64,000 bases of DNA from Marinobacter maritimus (GCF_007671675.1 NZ_VCGW01000001.1:558001-622000); one strand, 5' to 3'; numbered from the stretch's first letter, positions 53,042 through 63,289 are shown. Notes: generated by a model not told the origin, from the letters alone. Made by a program: numbers and translations.

Positions 53042-54049
53042 ATGAGCAAAAAAAGAATGCTGAAATGCGCCTCGGGCCTTTTGGCTGCGGCCGTGGTCTC
53101 TCTTTCCAGTGGTGTTCAGGCGGAAGGCAATTACGTGATGGGCACTGCCACAACGGGAGGAACCTATTATCCCGTTGGTGTGGCTATTTCAACGCTGATC
53201 AAGGTGAAACTTGAGCCGTCTACCAATATATCTGTTTCAGCTATCAGCTCTGCCGGTTCCGGTGAAAATCTGAAGCTTATGGACGAAGACCAGATCCAGT
53301 TTGGTATTCTTCAGGGGCTTTATGGGGCTTACGCCTGGAATGGAACGGGTCCGGTTCCAAAGGCTTATAAAAATCTGCGTTCAGTGTCCATGCTGTGGCA
53401 GAACGTTGAGCACTTTGTTGTGACCACAAAAGTCGCGAAAACCGGCACAATCGAAGACATGACCAACCTGTATGGCGAGAGCTTTTCCATCGGAGCCAGA
53501 AACTCGGGAACAGAGGGTTCCGGTCGCTTTATTCTTGGCAAGGTTGGTATCGATCTGGAAAAGGTAAACCTCGCATACCTGGGCTATGGTCCAAGTGCAG
53601 ATGCTCTGCAGAACGGTAACATCGATGGTATGAACATACCGGCGGGCGTGCCTGCTGCTGCGGTAACAAGAGCCTACGCCAACATGGGTGACAAGGTCAC
53701 CACGCTGAACTTCACCCCGGAGCAGATTGCTCAGGTCAACAGCGATTTCGAGCTCTGGACCGCTTACACCATTCCTTCGGGGACCTATCCGCAGCAGGCT
53801 GAGGATATCCACACCATTGCGCAGCCCAATATCCTGGCGGTGCGTGACGATGTCCCGGAGAACGATGTTTACGAGATCACCAAAACTATTTACGAAAACC
53901 TACCGTTCCTGAACAATATCCATCCGGCAACCAAAGCGATGGCGCTTGAGAAAGCGATTGCCGGCCTGCCACTGCCGCTTCACCCCGGAGCCGCTCGTTT
54001 CTATCAGGAGCAGGGGCTGAAAATTCCCGATCGATTGATTGCAGAGTAA
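53042..54049 (+). CDS. TAXI-family TRAP transporter substrate-binding protein
   Basis: A 335-residue periplasmic binding protein with a signal peptide (cleavage near VQA-EGNY, residue 28). The mature part begins YVMGTATTGGTYYPVGVAIS, the TAXI pattern, and contains SIGARNSGTEGSGRFIL. TAXI proteins deliver organic acids or amino acids to a fused TRAP permease. AAAGGAG lies eight bases before the ATG. It heads an operon with the permease; the stop overlaps the permease start as TAATG. Confidence 0.93.
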   Translation: MSKKRMLKCASGLLAAAVVSLSSGVQAEGNYVMGTATTGGTYYPVGVAISTLIKVKLEPSTNISVSAISSAGSGENLKLMDEDQIQFGILQGLYGAYAWNGTGPVPKAYKNLRSVSMLWQNVEHFVVTTKVAKTGTIEDMTNLYGESFSIGARNSGTEGSGRFILGKVGIDLEKVNLAYLGYGPSADALQNGNIDGMNIPAGVPAAAVTRAYANMGDKVTTLNFTPEQIAQVNSDFELWTAYTIPSGTYPQQAEDIHTIAQPNILAVRDDVPENDVYEITKTIYENLPFLNNIHPATKAMALEKAIAGLPLPLHPGAARFYQEQGLKIPDRLIAE

Positions 54050-56226
54050 TGATGCGAGATAAAACAGAAAGCGAACCGGCTATTGCGGTTCGCGATGAGA
54101 GTGTCAGCGAGGCGAGCGAGCGTCTGGAGCACCGGCTGATCGGGCCGGTGGTCTTCTGGCTCGCCATCGCCACAGCAATCGTTCACCTCTATTTCAATAC
54201 TGTCTCTACCCTGTCGGAGCTGTGGAGTTCTGCTCTGCACTTCGGCCTTTTTGGCTTGATCTGCACACTTACGACCCCGATGTTCAAAGTACGCTCAACC
54301 GGCGGCCAAAGGATTGTACTGGGCGTTGATGTGATGCTCGGGTTTACCGCGCTTGCCTGTGCTTTTTATCTGATCTTCTTTGAAGATGAGCTGTATCAGC
54401 GCGGATTCAACTTCGATACGAGCGACTGGATTGTCTCGATTGTGTCGGTAGTGTTGGTGCTGGAGTTGGCACGCCGCACAGTTGGCTGGTTTATTCCCGT
54501 GCTTTGTGTGGTTGCACTGACGTATGTGGCCTGGTGGGGGCAGTTTGTTGATGGCATTTTCAATTTCCCCGGCCTGTCATGGGAAACCGTTTTGTATCGC
54601 TCCTACATTGGCGGACAGGGAATGCTGGGATCCATTGCCCGGATTTCCTGGACCTACGTGTTCATGTTTATTCTGTTTGGCGCCTTCCTGGTCAAGTCCG
54701 GGGCAGGTGACTTCATTATCGAACTGGCGCGCTGTGCTGCAGGGCGGTTTGTAGGCGGTCCCGGGTTCGTGGCGGTGTTCGCCTCCGGCCTTATGGGGTC
54801 GGTCTCAGGCTCCAGCGTTGCCAATACGGTTTCTACCGGAGTCATTACCATCCCGTTGATGCGCAAGGCGGGCTTTCCGGCACGTTTTGCCGCCGGTGTT
54901 GAAGCTGCGGCCTCAACCGGGGGCCAATTGATGCCACCGGTGATGGGGGCAGGCGCGTTTATCATGGCCTCTTATACCCAGGTTTCCTACCTCACCATCA
55001 TTGGCGTGGCAACGCTGCCGGCCCTCCTTTATTTTATCTCGGTGGCGATGTTTGTACGCATTGAGGCCAAGCGCAGCCATGCCGTCAAACTGGATGACGA
55101 GGCGGCGCCCTCCCTCAAACAAGTGCTTAAAGGCGGCTGGCATTTCCTGTTGCCTCTTGTTGTTCTGGTCGCTGCGCTTGTCTATGGGTACACGCCCACG
55201 TATGCGGCAGGCATTGCGATTTTGTCTGTGGTTGTGGCGTCTTGGCTCTCGAAGAATCCGATGGGTTTTCGGGACATTCTCGATGCGCTTGCGATGGGGA
55301 CACGAAACATCACAACCACGGCGATTCTGCTGATTACGGTTGGTCTCATTGTGATGGTTGTATCCACCACCGGTATCGGCAACACCTTCTCACTGATGAT
55401 TACCGACTGGGCTGGCGGGAGCTTGCTGATAACGATTTTGCTCGTCGCGTTGGCATCCCTGATTCTCGGTATGGGGTTGCCGGTAACGGCCGCCTATATC
55501 GTACTTGCCACACTCTCTGCCCCTGCGATATACAATTTGATTGCGCAAAGTCAGTTGGTTGAACTGATGGTTAACGGCAATCTGCCAGAACAGGCCAAAG
55601 CCATCTTCATGCTTGCCGCGCCTGACAAGCTGTCGTTGCTCAACGGGCCCATGGATGCGGCAACCGCTCAGCAGATGCTCTCTCTGGTGCCGGACACCTT
55701 TAGCAGTCAACTCCTGGAGCAGGCATTATCACCTGCATCGCTTTCCATGTTGCTGGTGGCAGCGCACATGGTTATCTTCTGGCTATCCCAGGATTCGAAC
55801 GTCACCCCTCCCGTTTGTCTGACTGCTTTCGCTGCAGCCGCTATTGCGGGCACACCGCAAATGCGCACCGGATTTACAGCCTGGAAGCTCGCCAAGGGTC
55901 TTTATATAGTGCCGCTTCTGTTCGCATATTCGCCCTTGATCACCGGAGATTTTACGGAAATGATCCGTGTATTCTGCTTCGCCCTGTTCGGCATTTACGC
56001 CATCATCGCGGGCCTTGAAGGCTATCTCGAACATAAGCTTAATCTTGTGGTACGGGCTCTGATGTTTCCGCTTGGCGCACTGATGCTCTGGCCCCATGGG
56101 CAAATACTGGTAGACGGAGCCGGACTGATTATTTTCCTCGCTGTTCTGGTATGGAGCAGTCGTTGCGGAAAGCGTCAGAATGGCGACCATGCGGATAGCA
56201 AGTCGGGCGTTTCGAGCGTTGCATGA
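54049..56226 (+). CDS. TRAP transporter fused permease (4TM/12TM)
   Basis: A 725-residue membrane protein with about 16 or more hydrophobic segments. Fused small and large TRAP subunits are recognised by the large-subunit motifs FLVKSGAGDFIIELARCAAG, GSVSGSSVANTVSTGVITIP, EAAASTGGQLMPPVMGAGAF and a second-half GMGLPVTAAYIVLATL. It uses a sodium gradient to import the ligand bound by the TAXI protein. The ligand is unknown. Start overlaps the upstream stop by one base, and the stop overlaps the TauE-like gene by four. Confidence 0.92.
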   Translation: MMRDKTESEPAIAVRDESVSEASERLEHRLIGPVVFWLAIATAIVHLYFNTVSTLSELWSSALHFGLFGLICTLTTPMFKVRSTGGQRIVLGVDVMLGFTALACAFYLIFFEDELYQRGFNFDTSDWIVSIVSVVLVLELARRTVGWFIPVLCVVALTYVAWWGQFVDGIFNFPGLSWETVLYRSYIGGQGMLGSIARISWTYVFMFILFGAFLVKSGAGDFIIELARCAAGRFVGGPGFVAVFASGLMGSVSGSSVANTVSTGVITIPLMRKAGFPARFAAGVEAAASTGGQLMPPVMGAGAFIMASYTQVSYLTIIGVATLPALLYFISVAMFVRIEAKRSHAVKLDDEAAPSLKQVLKGGWHFLLPLVVLVAALVYGYTPTYAAGIAILSVVVASWLSKNPMGFRDILDALAMGTRNITTTAILLITVGLIVMVVSTTGIGNTFSLMITDWAGGSLLITILLVALASLILGMGLPVTAAYIVLATLSAPAIYNLIAQSQLVELMVNGNLPEQAKAIFMLAAPDKLSLLNGPMDAATAQQMLSLVPDTFSSQLLEQALSPASLSMLLVAAHMVIFWLSQDSNVTPPVCLTAFAAAAIAGTPQMRTGFTAWKLAKGLYIVPLLFAYSPLITGDFTEMIRVFCFALFGIYAIIAGLEGYLEHKLNLVVRALMFPLGALMLWPHGQILVDGAGLIIFLAVLVWSSRCGKRQNGDHADSKSGVSSVA

Positions 56227-56969
56227 CAGCAATTGAGATAGCAGGATTGCTGGCGCTGGGCGGTATTGCCGGATTTATCAACGTACTCTCGGCAGGCGGT
56301 TCGATGCTGACCCTGCCTCTTTTGATGTTTCTGGGGTTGCCACCACAGGTTGCGAACGGCACAAACCGGGTTGCGATTATTCTACAGAGCACAACCGCTG
56401 TAGCGGGTTTCAGGCGTCTTGGCCATGGCAACCTTCGGGTCAGCATTCATCTGGCGGTGCCAGCGGTTCTTGGGTCGCTGCTGGGGGCCTGGGTAGCGAC
56501 CTGGGTGGCAGATGCAGTATTCGAGTTGGTGCTGATCATCGCCATGATCGGCGCCTCGGTGTTTATGCTGTTGCCCCAACCCAAACTGGACACCAACCCG
56601 CTTACGCCGGACCGGCTTGGGCCGGTGATCTATATTGCCATGTTTCTGATTGGCGTGTATGGCGGTTTTATTCAGGTAGGCGTAGGCGCGCTTTTTATTG
56701 TGGTTTTGTACCGCATGCTGCGCATTGATCTGCGCCAGGTTAACGTGTTCAAAGTCTCGATTATCCTGATGTACACCTTGCCGGCGTTGCTGATTTTTGC
56801 CCTGAACGGGCAGGTGCGCTGGGGTATGGGGCTGATTCTCGCGATCGGGAATATCACGGGCGCATTTGTTGCGGTGAAAGTGAACCTGAGTGAGAAGGGC
56901 GCGCAGTGGGTTAAGGGGATTACCCTGGTTATGGCAGGTGCGATACTGATCCGGCTTATGGTCTATTAA
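56223..56969 (+). CDS. TauE/SafE-family permease
   Basis: A 248-residue membrane protein with about eight hydrophobic segments in two similar halves, starting IAGLLALGGIAGFINVLSAG and with GLPPQVANGTNRVAI and GVYGGFIQVGVGALFIVVLY, as in TauE/SafE. Members export sulfite, sulfoacetate or other organic anions. It is translationally coupled (ATGA) to the TRAP permease, so import of one compound and export of another may be linked. This is inference from position. Confidence 0.88.
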   Translation: MTAIEIAGLLALGGIAGFINVLSAGGSMLTLPLLMFLGLPPQVANGTNRVAIILQSTTAVAGFRRLGHGNLRVSIHLAVPAVLGSLLGAWVATWVADAVFELVLIIAMIGASVFMLLPQPKLDTNPLTPDRLGPVIYIAMFLIGVYGGFIQVGVGALFIVVLYRMLRIDLRQVNVFKVSIILMYTLPALLIFALNGQVRWGMGLILAIGNITGAFVAVKVNLSEKGAQWVKGITLVMAGAILIRLMVY

Positions 56970-56992
56970 TCGGAACGTGGAGAGAAGCTGCA

Positions 56993-57985
56993 ATGAAAGC
57001 AATGGTTATTGAGACGTTTGGTGGCCCCGATGTCTTCGTGGAACGGGAAGTAGAGACCCCGGAGCCGGCTGCCGGGCAGGTACGTATCAAAGTCGTGGCG
57101 TCCAGCGTTAATCCGATCGAAACCAAGATTCGCTCAGGCCTGGTCAAAGCCGGGCCTGCTATGCCCGCTATCCTGAACGGGGATGTAGCGGGCATTGTGG
57201 ACAAGGTGGGGGTGGGCGTTACGTCGTTTTCCGCGGGCGACGAGGTATTCGGATGCGCGGGTGGCACCAAAGGCTGGCCTGGGGCGCTGGCAGACTTCAT
57301 GATCGCAGATGCCCGTTTATTGGCGAAGCGCACATCGTCGATGACCTTGCCATTGGCGGAGTGCGCTGCGCTGCCACTGGTATTTCTTACGGCATGGTCG
57401 GCTCTTGTGGAACGAGCCAATATTCAGGCTGGTGAGCATGTACTGATTCACGCCGGCACGGGGGGCGTAGGCCATGCCGCAATTCAGATAGCGAAACATC
57501 TGGGCGCGCGGGTAGCCACGACGGTGTCTACGCATGAGAAAGCTGGGATGGCAAAGCAGTTGGGGGCGGACGATATTATTTTCTACCATGACGAGTCGGT
57601 TGAAGCTTACAAGCAACGGCTGACTGACGGGCAGGGCTTCAGCCTGGTGTTTGATACGGTAGGAAGGGAAAATCTTGATCGAGCCATTGAGGCAACGGCA
57701 ATTTCCGGGCGGCTTTGCTCCATCAATACCCGCTCAACCCACGACCTTAGCCTGATGCATGCAAAAGGGCTGACTCTTCATGTGATTTTTCGCTCAATCC
57801 CGTTACTTCATGGCATCGGTATGGAAGACCAGCCGCGTCTGATAGCTGCCATGTGTGAGATGCTGGAGCAGAGTGCCATTCGGCCATTGCTGGATCCAAA
57901 GCGTTTCTCCTTTGCGCGCGTTGCCGAAGCGCATCGACATATTGAGTCCGGTCGCGCTGTCGGTAAAATTCTCTTGGAGCGATAG
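56993..57985 (+). CDS. Zinc-independent quinone oxidoreductase-like MDR enzyme
   Basis: A 330-residue medium-chain dehydrogenase/reductase. It begins MKAMVIETFGGPDVF, has SSVNPIETKIRSG, and a Rossmann motif HAGTGGVGHAAIQIAKHLGA near residues 155-174. It lacks the structural and catalytic zinc-ligand cluster of alcohol dehydrogenases, so it belongs with NADPH:quinone or enoyl reductases. It follows the TauE-like gene by 23 bases and is the last gene of the TRAP operon. Its substrate is unknown. Confidence 0.85.
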   Translation: MKAMVIETFGGPDVFVEREVETPEPAAGQVRIKVVASSVNPIETKIRSGLVKAGPAMPAILNGDVAGIVDKVGVGVTSFSAGDEVFGCAGGTKGWPGALADFMIADARLLAKRTSSMTLPLAECAALPLVFLTAWSALVERANIQAGEHVLIHAGTGGVGHAAIQIAKHLGARVATTVSTHEKAGMAKQLGADDIIFYHDESVEAYKQRLTDGQGFSLVFDTVGRENLDRAIEATAISGRLCSINTRSTHDLSLMHAKGLTLHVIFRSIPLLHGIGMEDQPRLIAAMCEMLEQSAIRPLLDPKRFSFARVAEAHRHIESGRAVGKILLER

Positions 57986-58013
57986 CAACCACAGAACTGA
58001 ATTACGGCCATAA

Positions 58014-58043
58014 AAAAACGCCAACCCGGAGGTTGGCGTTTTT
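58014..58043. terminator. Bidirectional terminator between the MDR gene and acnB
   Basis: A 13-bp stem (58014-58026 with 58031-58043) closes a CGGA loop. It is flanked by an A-run on the left and a T-run on the right, so it can end transcripts from either convergent gene. Confidence 0.92.
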
Positions 58044-58071
58044 CGTGGAGCTAAACCGTTGAGGTCAAAGC

Positions 58072-60666
58072 CTAAGCGACATTCGCTTCAGCTGCCTTGC
58101 TGGTGTAGTTCTCCATCTGGTCAAAGTTGAGATACTTGTAGATCTCTTTTGACATGCTATTCAGATCTTTGGCGTATTCCATGTATTCTGCCGGAGTTGG
58201 CAGTTTACCCAGAATTGCGCCCACCGCGGCCAATTCCGCAGAGGTCAGGTACACGTTGGCACCATCGCCCAGGCGATTCGGGAAGTTACGGGTAGAGGTA
58301 GACAGCACAGTGCTCTTGGCGGCCACGCGCGCCTGGTTACCCATACACAGTGAGCAGCCCGGCATTTCGGTGCGCACACCAGCGGTACCATAGATATTGT
58401 AATAGCCTTCTTCCATCAGCTGCGACTCGTCCATCTTGGTTGGCGGCGCCATCCACAGACGGGTTTTCAGAGGTGCCTTGTTCTGCTCCAGCAGCTTGCC
58501 AGCCGCGCGGAAGTGACCAATGTTGGTCATGCAGGAGCCGATGAATACTTCGTCTACGTTATCGCCAGCCACTTCAGACAGGAAGCGGGCATCGTCAGGA
58601 TCGTTCGGGCAGCACACGATTGGCTCCTTGATGTCAGCCAGATCGATCTCGATCACGTGCGCGTACTCTGCGTCTTTATCTGCACGCATCAGGCTTGGGT
58701 TTGCCAGCCACTCTTCCATGCCCTGAGCACGACGATCTAGCGTACGTGGGTCGCCGTAACCCTCAGCAATCATCCAGCGCAGCATGGTGATGTTGGAGCG
58801 CAGGTATTCTGCAACAGATTCTTCTGACAGGTTGATGGTACAACCCGCAGCGGAACGCTCGGCTGAAGCATCTGACAGCTCAAATGCTTGCTCAACCGTC
58901 AGCTGTTCCAGGCCTTCAATCTCCAGCACGCGACCCGAGAACTCGTTGATTTTGCCCTTCTTCTCAACGTTCAGGATGCCGTTTTTGATGCCGTAAAGCG
59001 GAATGGCATGAACCAGGTCACGCAGAGTGATGCCGGGCTGCATCTCGCCTTTAAAGCGCACCAGAACGGATTCTGGCATATCCAGCGGCATAACGCCGGT
59101 AGCAGCTGCGAAGGCTACCAGGCCAGAACCTGCAGGGAAGGAAATGCCCATCGGGAAACGGGTGTGGGAGTCACCACCGGTGCCGACAGTGTCTGGCAGC
59201 AGCATACGGTTCAACCAGGAGTGGATGATGCCGTCACCCGGACGCAGGGCAACACCGCCACGAGTCTGGATAAAGTCAGGCATGGTGTGCTGCATTTCAA
59301 CGTCAATCGGCTTGGGGTACGCCGCAGTGTGACAGAACGACTGCATCACCAGGTCTGCCTGGAAACCCAGGCACGCCAGATCTTTCAGCTCGTCGCGAGT
59401 CATCGGGCCGGTGGTGTCCTGGGAACCGACGGTGGTCATGTACGGCTCGCAGTAAGTGCCCGGACGAACGCCTTGGCCTTCTTCCAGACCACAGGCTTTA
59501 CCGACCATCTTCTGGCCCAGGGTGAAGCCCTTGGTGCCAGCTTCCGGGTCGTTCGGCAGGCGGAACATATCCGTGGCACCCAAATTCAGTGCGGCACGTG
59601 CCTTGGCGGTCAGGCCACGACCGATGATCAGGGGGATACGACCTCCGGCCTGAACTTCGTCCAGAATAACGTCAGACTTGAATTCGAACTCGGAGATGGT
59701 TTCACCCGCTTCGTTCAGAATCTTGCCTTCGTAGGGGCGGATTTCGATGACATCGCCCATGTTCATATTGTCGACAGGTGCTTCGAATACCAGGGCGCCG
59801 GCATCTTCCATGGTGTTGAAGAAGATAGGAGCAATCTTGTTACCGATACAGACACCACCGGCACGCTTGTTTGGCACGCCCGGAATATCGTCACCGAAGA
59901 ACCACAGAACAGAATTGGTGGCAGACTTCCGGGAAGAGCCGGTTCCAACCACATCGCCAACGAAGGCAACGGGCAGGCCTTTGGCTTTGATTTCGTCAAT
60001 TTGGCTCATGGGACCAGTTACGCCCTGTTCTTCCGGCTTCAGGCCGTCACGCTCCATTTTATAGGCAGCGCGGGCGTGCAGCGGGATGTCCGGGCGGGAC
60101 CAGGCGTCTGGCGCCGGGGACAGGTCGTCGGTATTGGTTTCGCCGGTTACCTTGAAAACAACCATCTTGGTGCTTTCGGGAACCTTGTTCTTTTTGGTGA
60201 ACCACTCACCATTGGCCCAGGATTCAACAACGGATTTGGCAACGGCATTGCTAGCGTCCATCTTGTCCTTCACATCGTTGAAAGCGTCGAACATCAGAAG
60301 GGTACGCTTGAGCTGCTCACCGGCCAGCTCAGCCAGCTCGCTGTCATCCAGCAGATCAACCAGAGTTTCGATGTTGTAGCCACCCTGCATCATACCCAGC
60401 AGCTGCACGGCTTTTTGCTTGTTCAACAGCGGCGATTGCGCTTCACCTTTAACGATAGCGGTCAGGAAAGCAGCTTTAACGTAGGCGGCTTCATCCACGC
60501 CCGGCGGGATACGGTTTTCCAGCAGATCAACCAGAGTTTCCTCTTCGCCGGCTGGAGGATTCTTCAGCAGCTCAACCAGAGACGCAGCTTGCTCAGCGTT
60601 CAGTGGCTGGGGCGGTATACTCAGAGCCGCACGTTCTGCAACGTGTTTACGGTAGGCTTCTAACAC
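58072..60666 (-). CDS. acnB: Bifunctional aconitate hydratase B
   Basis: An 864-residue [4Fe-4S] enzyme of the citric-acid and 2-methylcitrate cycles that isomerises citrate and isocitrate. The N-terminal HEAT-like domain contains [20 protein letters not shown] and [13 protein letters not shown] [14 protein letters not shown]. Iron-sulfur cysteines are in [17 protein letters not shown] (about 710) and [11 protein letters not shown] (about 770). I chose the GTG at 60664-60666, which gives [12 protein letters not shown] as in E. coli AcnB; GAGGG lies eight bases before it, and an ATG five codons earlier is the alternative. A long antisense open frame over the gene is a composition artefact. Confidence 0.96.
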   Translation of the reverse strand: MLEAYRKHVAERAALSIPPQPLNAEQAASLVELLKNPPAGEEETLVDLLENRIPPGVDEAAYVKAAFLTAIVKGEAQSPLLNKQKAVQLLGMMQGGYNIETLVDLLDDSELAELAGEQLKRTLLMFDAFNDVKDKMDASNAVAKSVVESWANGEWFTKKNKVPESTKMVVFKVTGETNTDDLSPAPDAWSRPDIPLHARAAYKMERDGLKPEEQGVTGPMSQIDEIKAKGLPVAFVGDVVGTGSSRKSATNSVLWFFGDDIPGVPNKRAGGVCIGNKIAPIFFNTMEDAGALVFEAPVDNMNMGDVIEIRPYEGKILNEAGETISEFEFKSDVILDEVQAGGRIPLIIGRGLTAKARAALNLGATDMFRLPNDPEAGTKGFTLGQKMVGKACGLEEGQGVRPGTYCEPYMTTVGSQDTTGPMTRDELKDLACLGFQADLVMQSFCHTAAYPKPIDVEMQHTMPDFIQTRGGVALRPGDGIIHSWLNRMLLPDTVGTGGDSHTRFPMGISFPAGSGLVAFAAATGVMPLDMPESVLVRFKGEMQPGITLRDLVHAIPLYGIKNGILNVEKKGKINEFSGRVLEIEGLEQLTVEQAFELSDASAERSAAGCTINLSEESVAEYLRSNITMLRWMIAEGYGDPRTLDRRAQGMEEWLANPSLMRADKDAEYAHVIEIDLADIKEPIVCCPNDPDDARFLSEVAGDNVDEVFIGSCMTNIGHFRAAGKLLEQNKAPLKTRLWMAPPTKMDESQLMEEGYYNIYGTAGVRTEMPGCSLCMGNQARVAAKSTVLSTSTRNFPNRLGDGANVYLTSAELAAVGAILGKLPTPAEYMEYAKDLNSMSKEIYKYLNFDQMENYTSKAAEANVA

Positions 60667-60820
60667 GATATGGACCCTCATCAGTTGGTATGTCCCGCAC
60701 TCTGGCGATGTGCCTGGCAGGAGTTTTATGGTGGAAAGACCTCAAGTTGGCGCAGCATTCTACAGGAAACCCCTTATAAAGTTAAGTTGGACAGAGGTCG
60801 GAGAAGTCTGTTAGCTGCGC

Positions 60821-60826
60821 TATAAT
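60821..60826 (+). promoter_or_regulatory. Probable -10 element of the miaE promoter
   Basis: A perfect TATAAT lies 34 bases before the miaE start. The matching -35 position (60798-60803, TCGGAG) is poor, so the call is tentative. Confidence 0.4.
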
Positions 60827-60859
60827 CGCGCACCCATTTGATAGACACAGTTACTCACC

Positions 60860-61486
60860 ATGAACAACAAAACCGACTCCACGGTTCTGGCTTTGCAAGA
60901 GATTCATGACTTTCTGCCTTGCGCTACGCCGCAGCAGTGGATTGATAACGCACTGGCCAATCAGGATCTGATGCTGATAGATCACGCCCACTGCGAGAAG
61001 AAAGCAGCGTCTACGGCGCTCAGTCTGATGTACCGTTACGTGGGTAACTCTAACCTGCTTAACAAGATGTCTCGCCTGGCCCGGGAAGAGCTGCGCCATT
61101 TCGAGCAGGTACTCGCTATTATCGACAAGCGCGGTGTGTCTTATTGCCATTTGACCCCGTCGCGCTATGCCGCAGGCCTGCGGGCCAGCGTGCGCACCGA
61201 TGATCCGGGTCGCCTGGTGGACGTTATGGTTGTGGGAGCCATCATTGAAGCTCGCTCATGTGAGCGGTTCGCTGCGCTGGCTCCGTTTCTGGATGCGGAA
61301 CTGGCGGAGTTTTACAACAGCTTGCTCAAATCCGAGGCGCGTCATTACCGTGATTACCTCAACCTGGCGGAACAGGCCAATGTTGGGTCGGTCGACGCAA
61401 GGGTGGCTGAGTTTCTGGCGATCGAAAAACAGCTGATTCTGGAGCCCGATGAGGAGTTCCGGTTTCACAGCGGGCCTGTTGGCTGA
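60860..61486 (+). CDS. miaE: tRNA-(ms2io6A)-hydroxylase MiaE
   Basis: A 208-residue non-haem di-iron monooxygenase that hydroxylates the isopentenyl group of ms2i6A at tRNA position 37. The four-helix iron ligands are visible in IDHAHCEKKAA, REELRHFEQVL, IEARSCERF and SEARHYRDYL. It occurs patchily in gammaproteobacteria. The gene ends four bases before the end of the convergent LysR gene. Confidence 0.92.
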   Translation: MNNKTDSTVLALQEIHDFLPCATPQQWIDNALANQDLMLIDHAHCEKKAASTALSLMYRYVGNSNLLNKMSRLAREELRHFEQVLAIIDKRGVSYCHLTPSRYAAGLRASVRTDDPGRLVDVMVVGAIIEARSCERFAALAPFLDAELAEFYNSLLKSEARHYRDYLNLAEQANVGSVDARVAEFLAIEKQLILEPDEEFRFHSGPVG

Positions 61487-61489
61487 GCG

Positions 61490-62374
61490 TCACTCGAGCG
61501 CGCGGCAAAGGCCGATCCACGCGTCGATACCTGCACTCCGGTATTTCTGTTTGTGCAGAATAAAATAGAACTGCCGTGCGAAATTACGGCTCCCCGGCGT
61601 TTTCAGAGGTACCAGGCTGCCACGTTTGAAGGCGTCCGCAAGAACGACTTCTGACAGGCAGCCTATGCCAAGGTTAGCTTCCACGGCCCGTTTGATTGCT
61701 TCGGTATGCTCCAGCTCCAGCAGTACGTTCAAGTCCGGAAGCAGGCCGTGCATGCCGCGTTCGAACGTCTGTCGGGTTCCCGAGCCCTGCTCTCTCATGA
61801 TCCAGGTGGCGTTCCGTAGATCCGTATCTGAAATGTTTTTCTTGGCGGCCAATGGATGAGTAGGTGAACAGAACAACACCAGCTGGTCTCCGCGCCATGG
61901 CAGAACCTCAAGCTCTGAGGATTGTAGCTCACCTTCGATCAGGCCAATATCGAGTTCGAAATCCTTTACCCGGCGCGCGATGGTGCTGGTATTGGCCACT
62001 TCCAGGGATACCCGGGGCCGGGTAGTGGTATTCATGTATTGGGCCATAACACCAACGGCCAGATAGTTACCTATGGTCAGGGTGGCTCCGACTTTCAGAG
62101 CGCCGACTTCGGAATGTTTGCTGAAGGCTTGTTCGAGCTCCGTTGCCTGAGCGAGAACGGCTTCCACCTTGGGCCGGTAGAGGCGCCCGAGTTCATTCAG
62201 TTGCAGGCGCTTGCCAACCCGGTCAAACAACTGGATATCAAACTGGTTTTCCAGCTCTTTGAGGGCGCTGCTGGCGGCAGACTGCGACATAGCAAGCGAT
62301 TCCGCGGCGCGGGTAATGTTCTGAAAATGCGCGGCCGCCAGAAACACTTCGAGTTGTCTGAAGCTGTATTTCAT
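61490..62374 (-). CDS. LysR-family regulator (FinR-like)
   Basis: A 294-residue LysR protein. The N-terminal winged helix-turn-helix is FRQLEVFLAAAHFQNITRAA with MSQSAASSALKELE, and the rest is a periplasmic-binding-fold effector domain (from about residue 90). It is divergent from fpr. In Pseudomonas the regulator FinR is divergent from and activates fpr under oxidative stress; the arrangement here is the same. The ATG at 62372-62374 is used because the family begins MKYSFRQLEVF; an upstream start adds 19 unlikely residues. Confidence 0.82.
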   Translation of the reverse strand: MKYSFRQLEVFLAAAHFQNITRAAESLAMSQSAASSALKELENQFDIQLFDRVGKRLQLNELGRLYRPKVEAVLAQATELEQAFSKHSEVGALKVGATLTIGNYLAVGVMAQYMNTTTRPRVSLEVANTSTIARRVKDFELDIGLIEGELQSSELEVLPWRGDQLVLFCSPTHPLAAKKNISDTDLRNATWIMREQGSGTRQTFERGMHGLLPDLNVLLELEHTEAIKRAVEANLGIGCLSEVVLADAFKRGSLVPLKTPGSRNFARQFYFILHKQKYRSAGIDAWIGLCRALE

Positions 62375-62389
62375 AACAAAACGCTCTAA

Positions 62390-62435
62390 ATCGATGTAAC
62401 CGAATAAGGTTATGGGAATATCCCATTTCATCGAT
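62390..62435. promoter_or_regulatory. Nested inverted repeats in the finR-like/fpr intergenic region
   Basis: Three nested or adjacent palindromes lie 84 bases or more before fpr: ATCGATG (62390-62396) with CATCGAT (62429-62435); TAACC (62397-62401) with GGTTA (62408-62412); and ATGGGA-ATA-TCCCAT (62412-62426). LysR proteins bind such imperfect dyads between divergent genes. It starts 16 bases before the LysR gene start. Confidence 0.6.
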
Positions 62436-62518
62436 AGGTTAGTGATGAGTTAGACTTTAGGCAATTCAAATTTGCAACATTCGCCGCCGTTCGTTAACCG
62501 GGCAGCCAAGAGGTTTAA

Positions 62519-63289
62519 ATGAGCAACCTGATAAAAGAAACGGTCACCAGCGTACATCATTGGAACGATACGCTGTTCAGTTTTAAAACCAGCCGCGACC
62601 CGGGGTTCCGGTTCAAGAATGGCCACTTTGTGATGATTGGCCTGGAAACTGAGGGTAAGCCATTGATGCGTGCTTACAGTATCGCCAGCGCCAATTACGA
62701 AGAGGAACTCGAGTTCTTCTCAATCAAGGTGCAAAACGGTCCGCTCACATCACGTCTGCAGAAAATCCAGGTCGGGGACGAGATCCTTGTCAGCCGCAAA
62801 CCAACCGGAACGCTGATTCTGGACAACCTCCTGCCAGGGAAGAACCTCTGGTTGATCAGCACGGGAACCGGCCTTGCGCCTTTTATGAGTATCATCAAGG
62901 ATCCCGACGTATACGACGCCTTTGATAAAGTCATCCTGACTCACGGGGTGCGTTACGTCTCAGAGCTGGCTTACCAGCACGAGATTGAAGAGCTGCCGGA
63001 AAACGAGTTCTTCGGTGAAATGGTCAAGGGCAAGCTTGAGTACTATCCCACCGTGACCCGGGAGCCATTCCGCAATGAAGGCAGGCTGACGGCAGCTATG
63101 GAAAGCGGCAAGATAACCCAGGATCTGGGTTTGCAGGACTTTGATCTCGAAAACGACCGCTTTATGATTTGTGGTAGCCCCAGCATGCTCAAGGACACCT
63201 GTTCCATACTGAACGAAATGGGCTTCAGGGAAGCTCGTGGTGGGGAGATGGGGCATTATGTGATTGAAAGGGCTTTCGTGGAGAGCTAG
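62519..63289 (+). CDS. fpr: Ferredoxin--NADP+ reductase
   Basis: A 256-residue FAD enzyme that passes electrons between NADPH and ferredoxin or flavodoxin. The FAD motif is RAYSIAS at 51-57; the NADP(H)-binding loop is STGTGLAPFMSIIKD at about 114-128; ICGSPSMLKD is near 220; and it ends VIERAFVES as in Pseudomonas-type FPR. It should supply reductant during oxidative stress and iron release. The divergent LysR gene is its probable activator. Confidence 0.93.
   Translation: MSNLIKETVTSVHHWNDTLFSFKTSRDPGFRFKNGHFVMIGLETEGKPLMRAYSIASANYEEELEFFSIKVQNGPLTSRLQKIQVGDEILVSRKPTGTLILDNLLPGKNLWLISTGTGLAPFMSIIKDPDVYDAFDKVILTHGVRYVSELAYQHEIEELPENEFFGEMVKGKLEYYPTVTREPFRNEGRLTAAMESGKITQDLGLQDFDLENDRFMICGSPSMLKDTCSILNEMGFREARGGEMGHYVIERAFVES

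Noticed and set aside
58888..60663. 591-codon open frame antisense to acnB
   Set aside because: It mirrors the conserved acnB gene across most of its length, has no recognisable domain and arises from strong codon bias in the sense gene.
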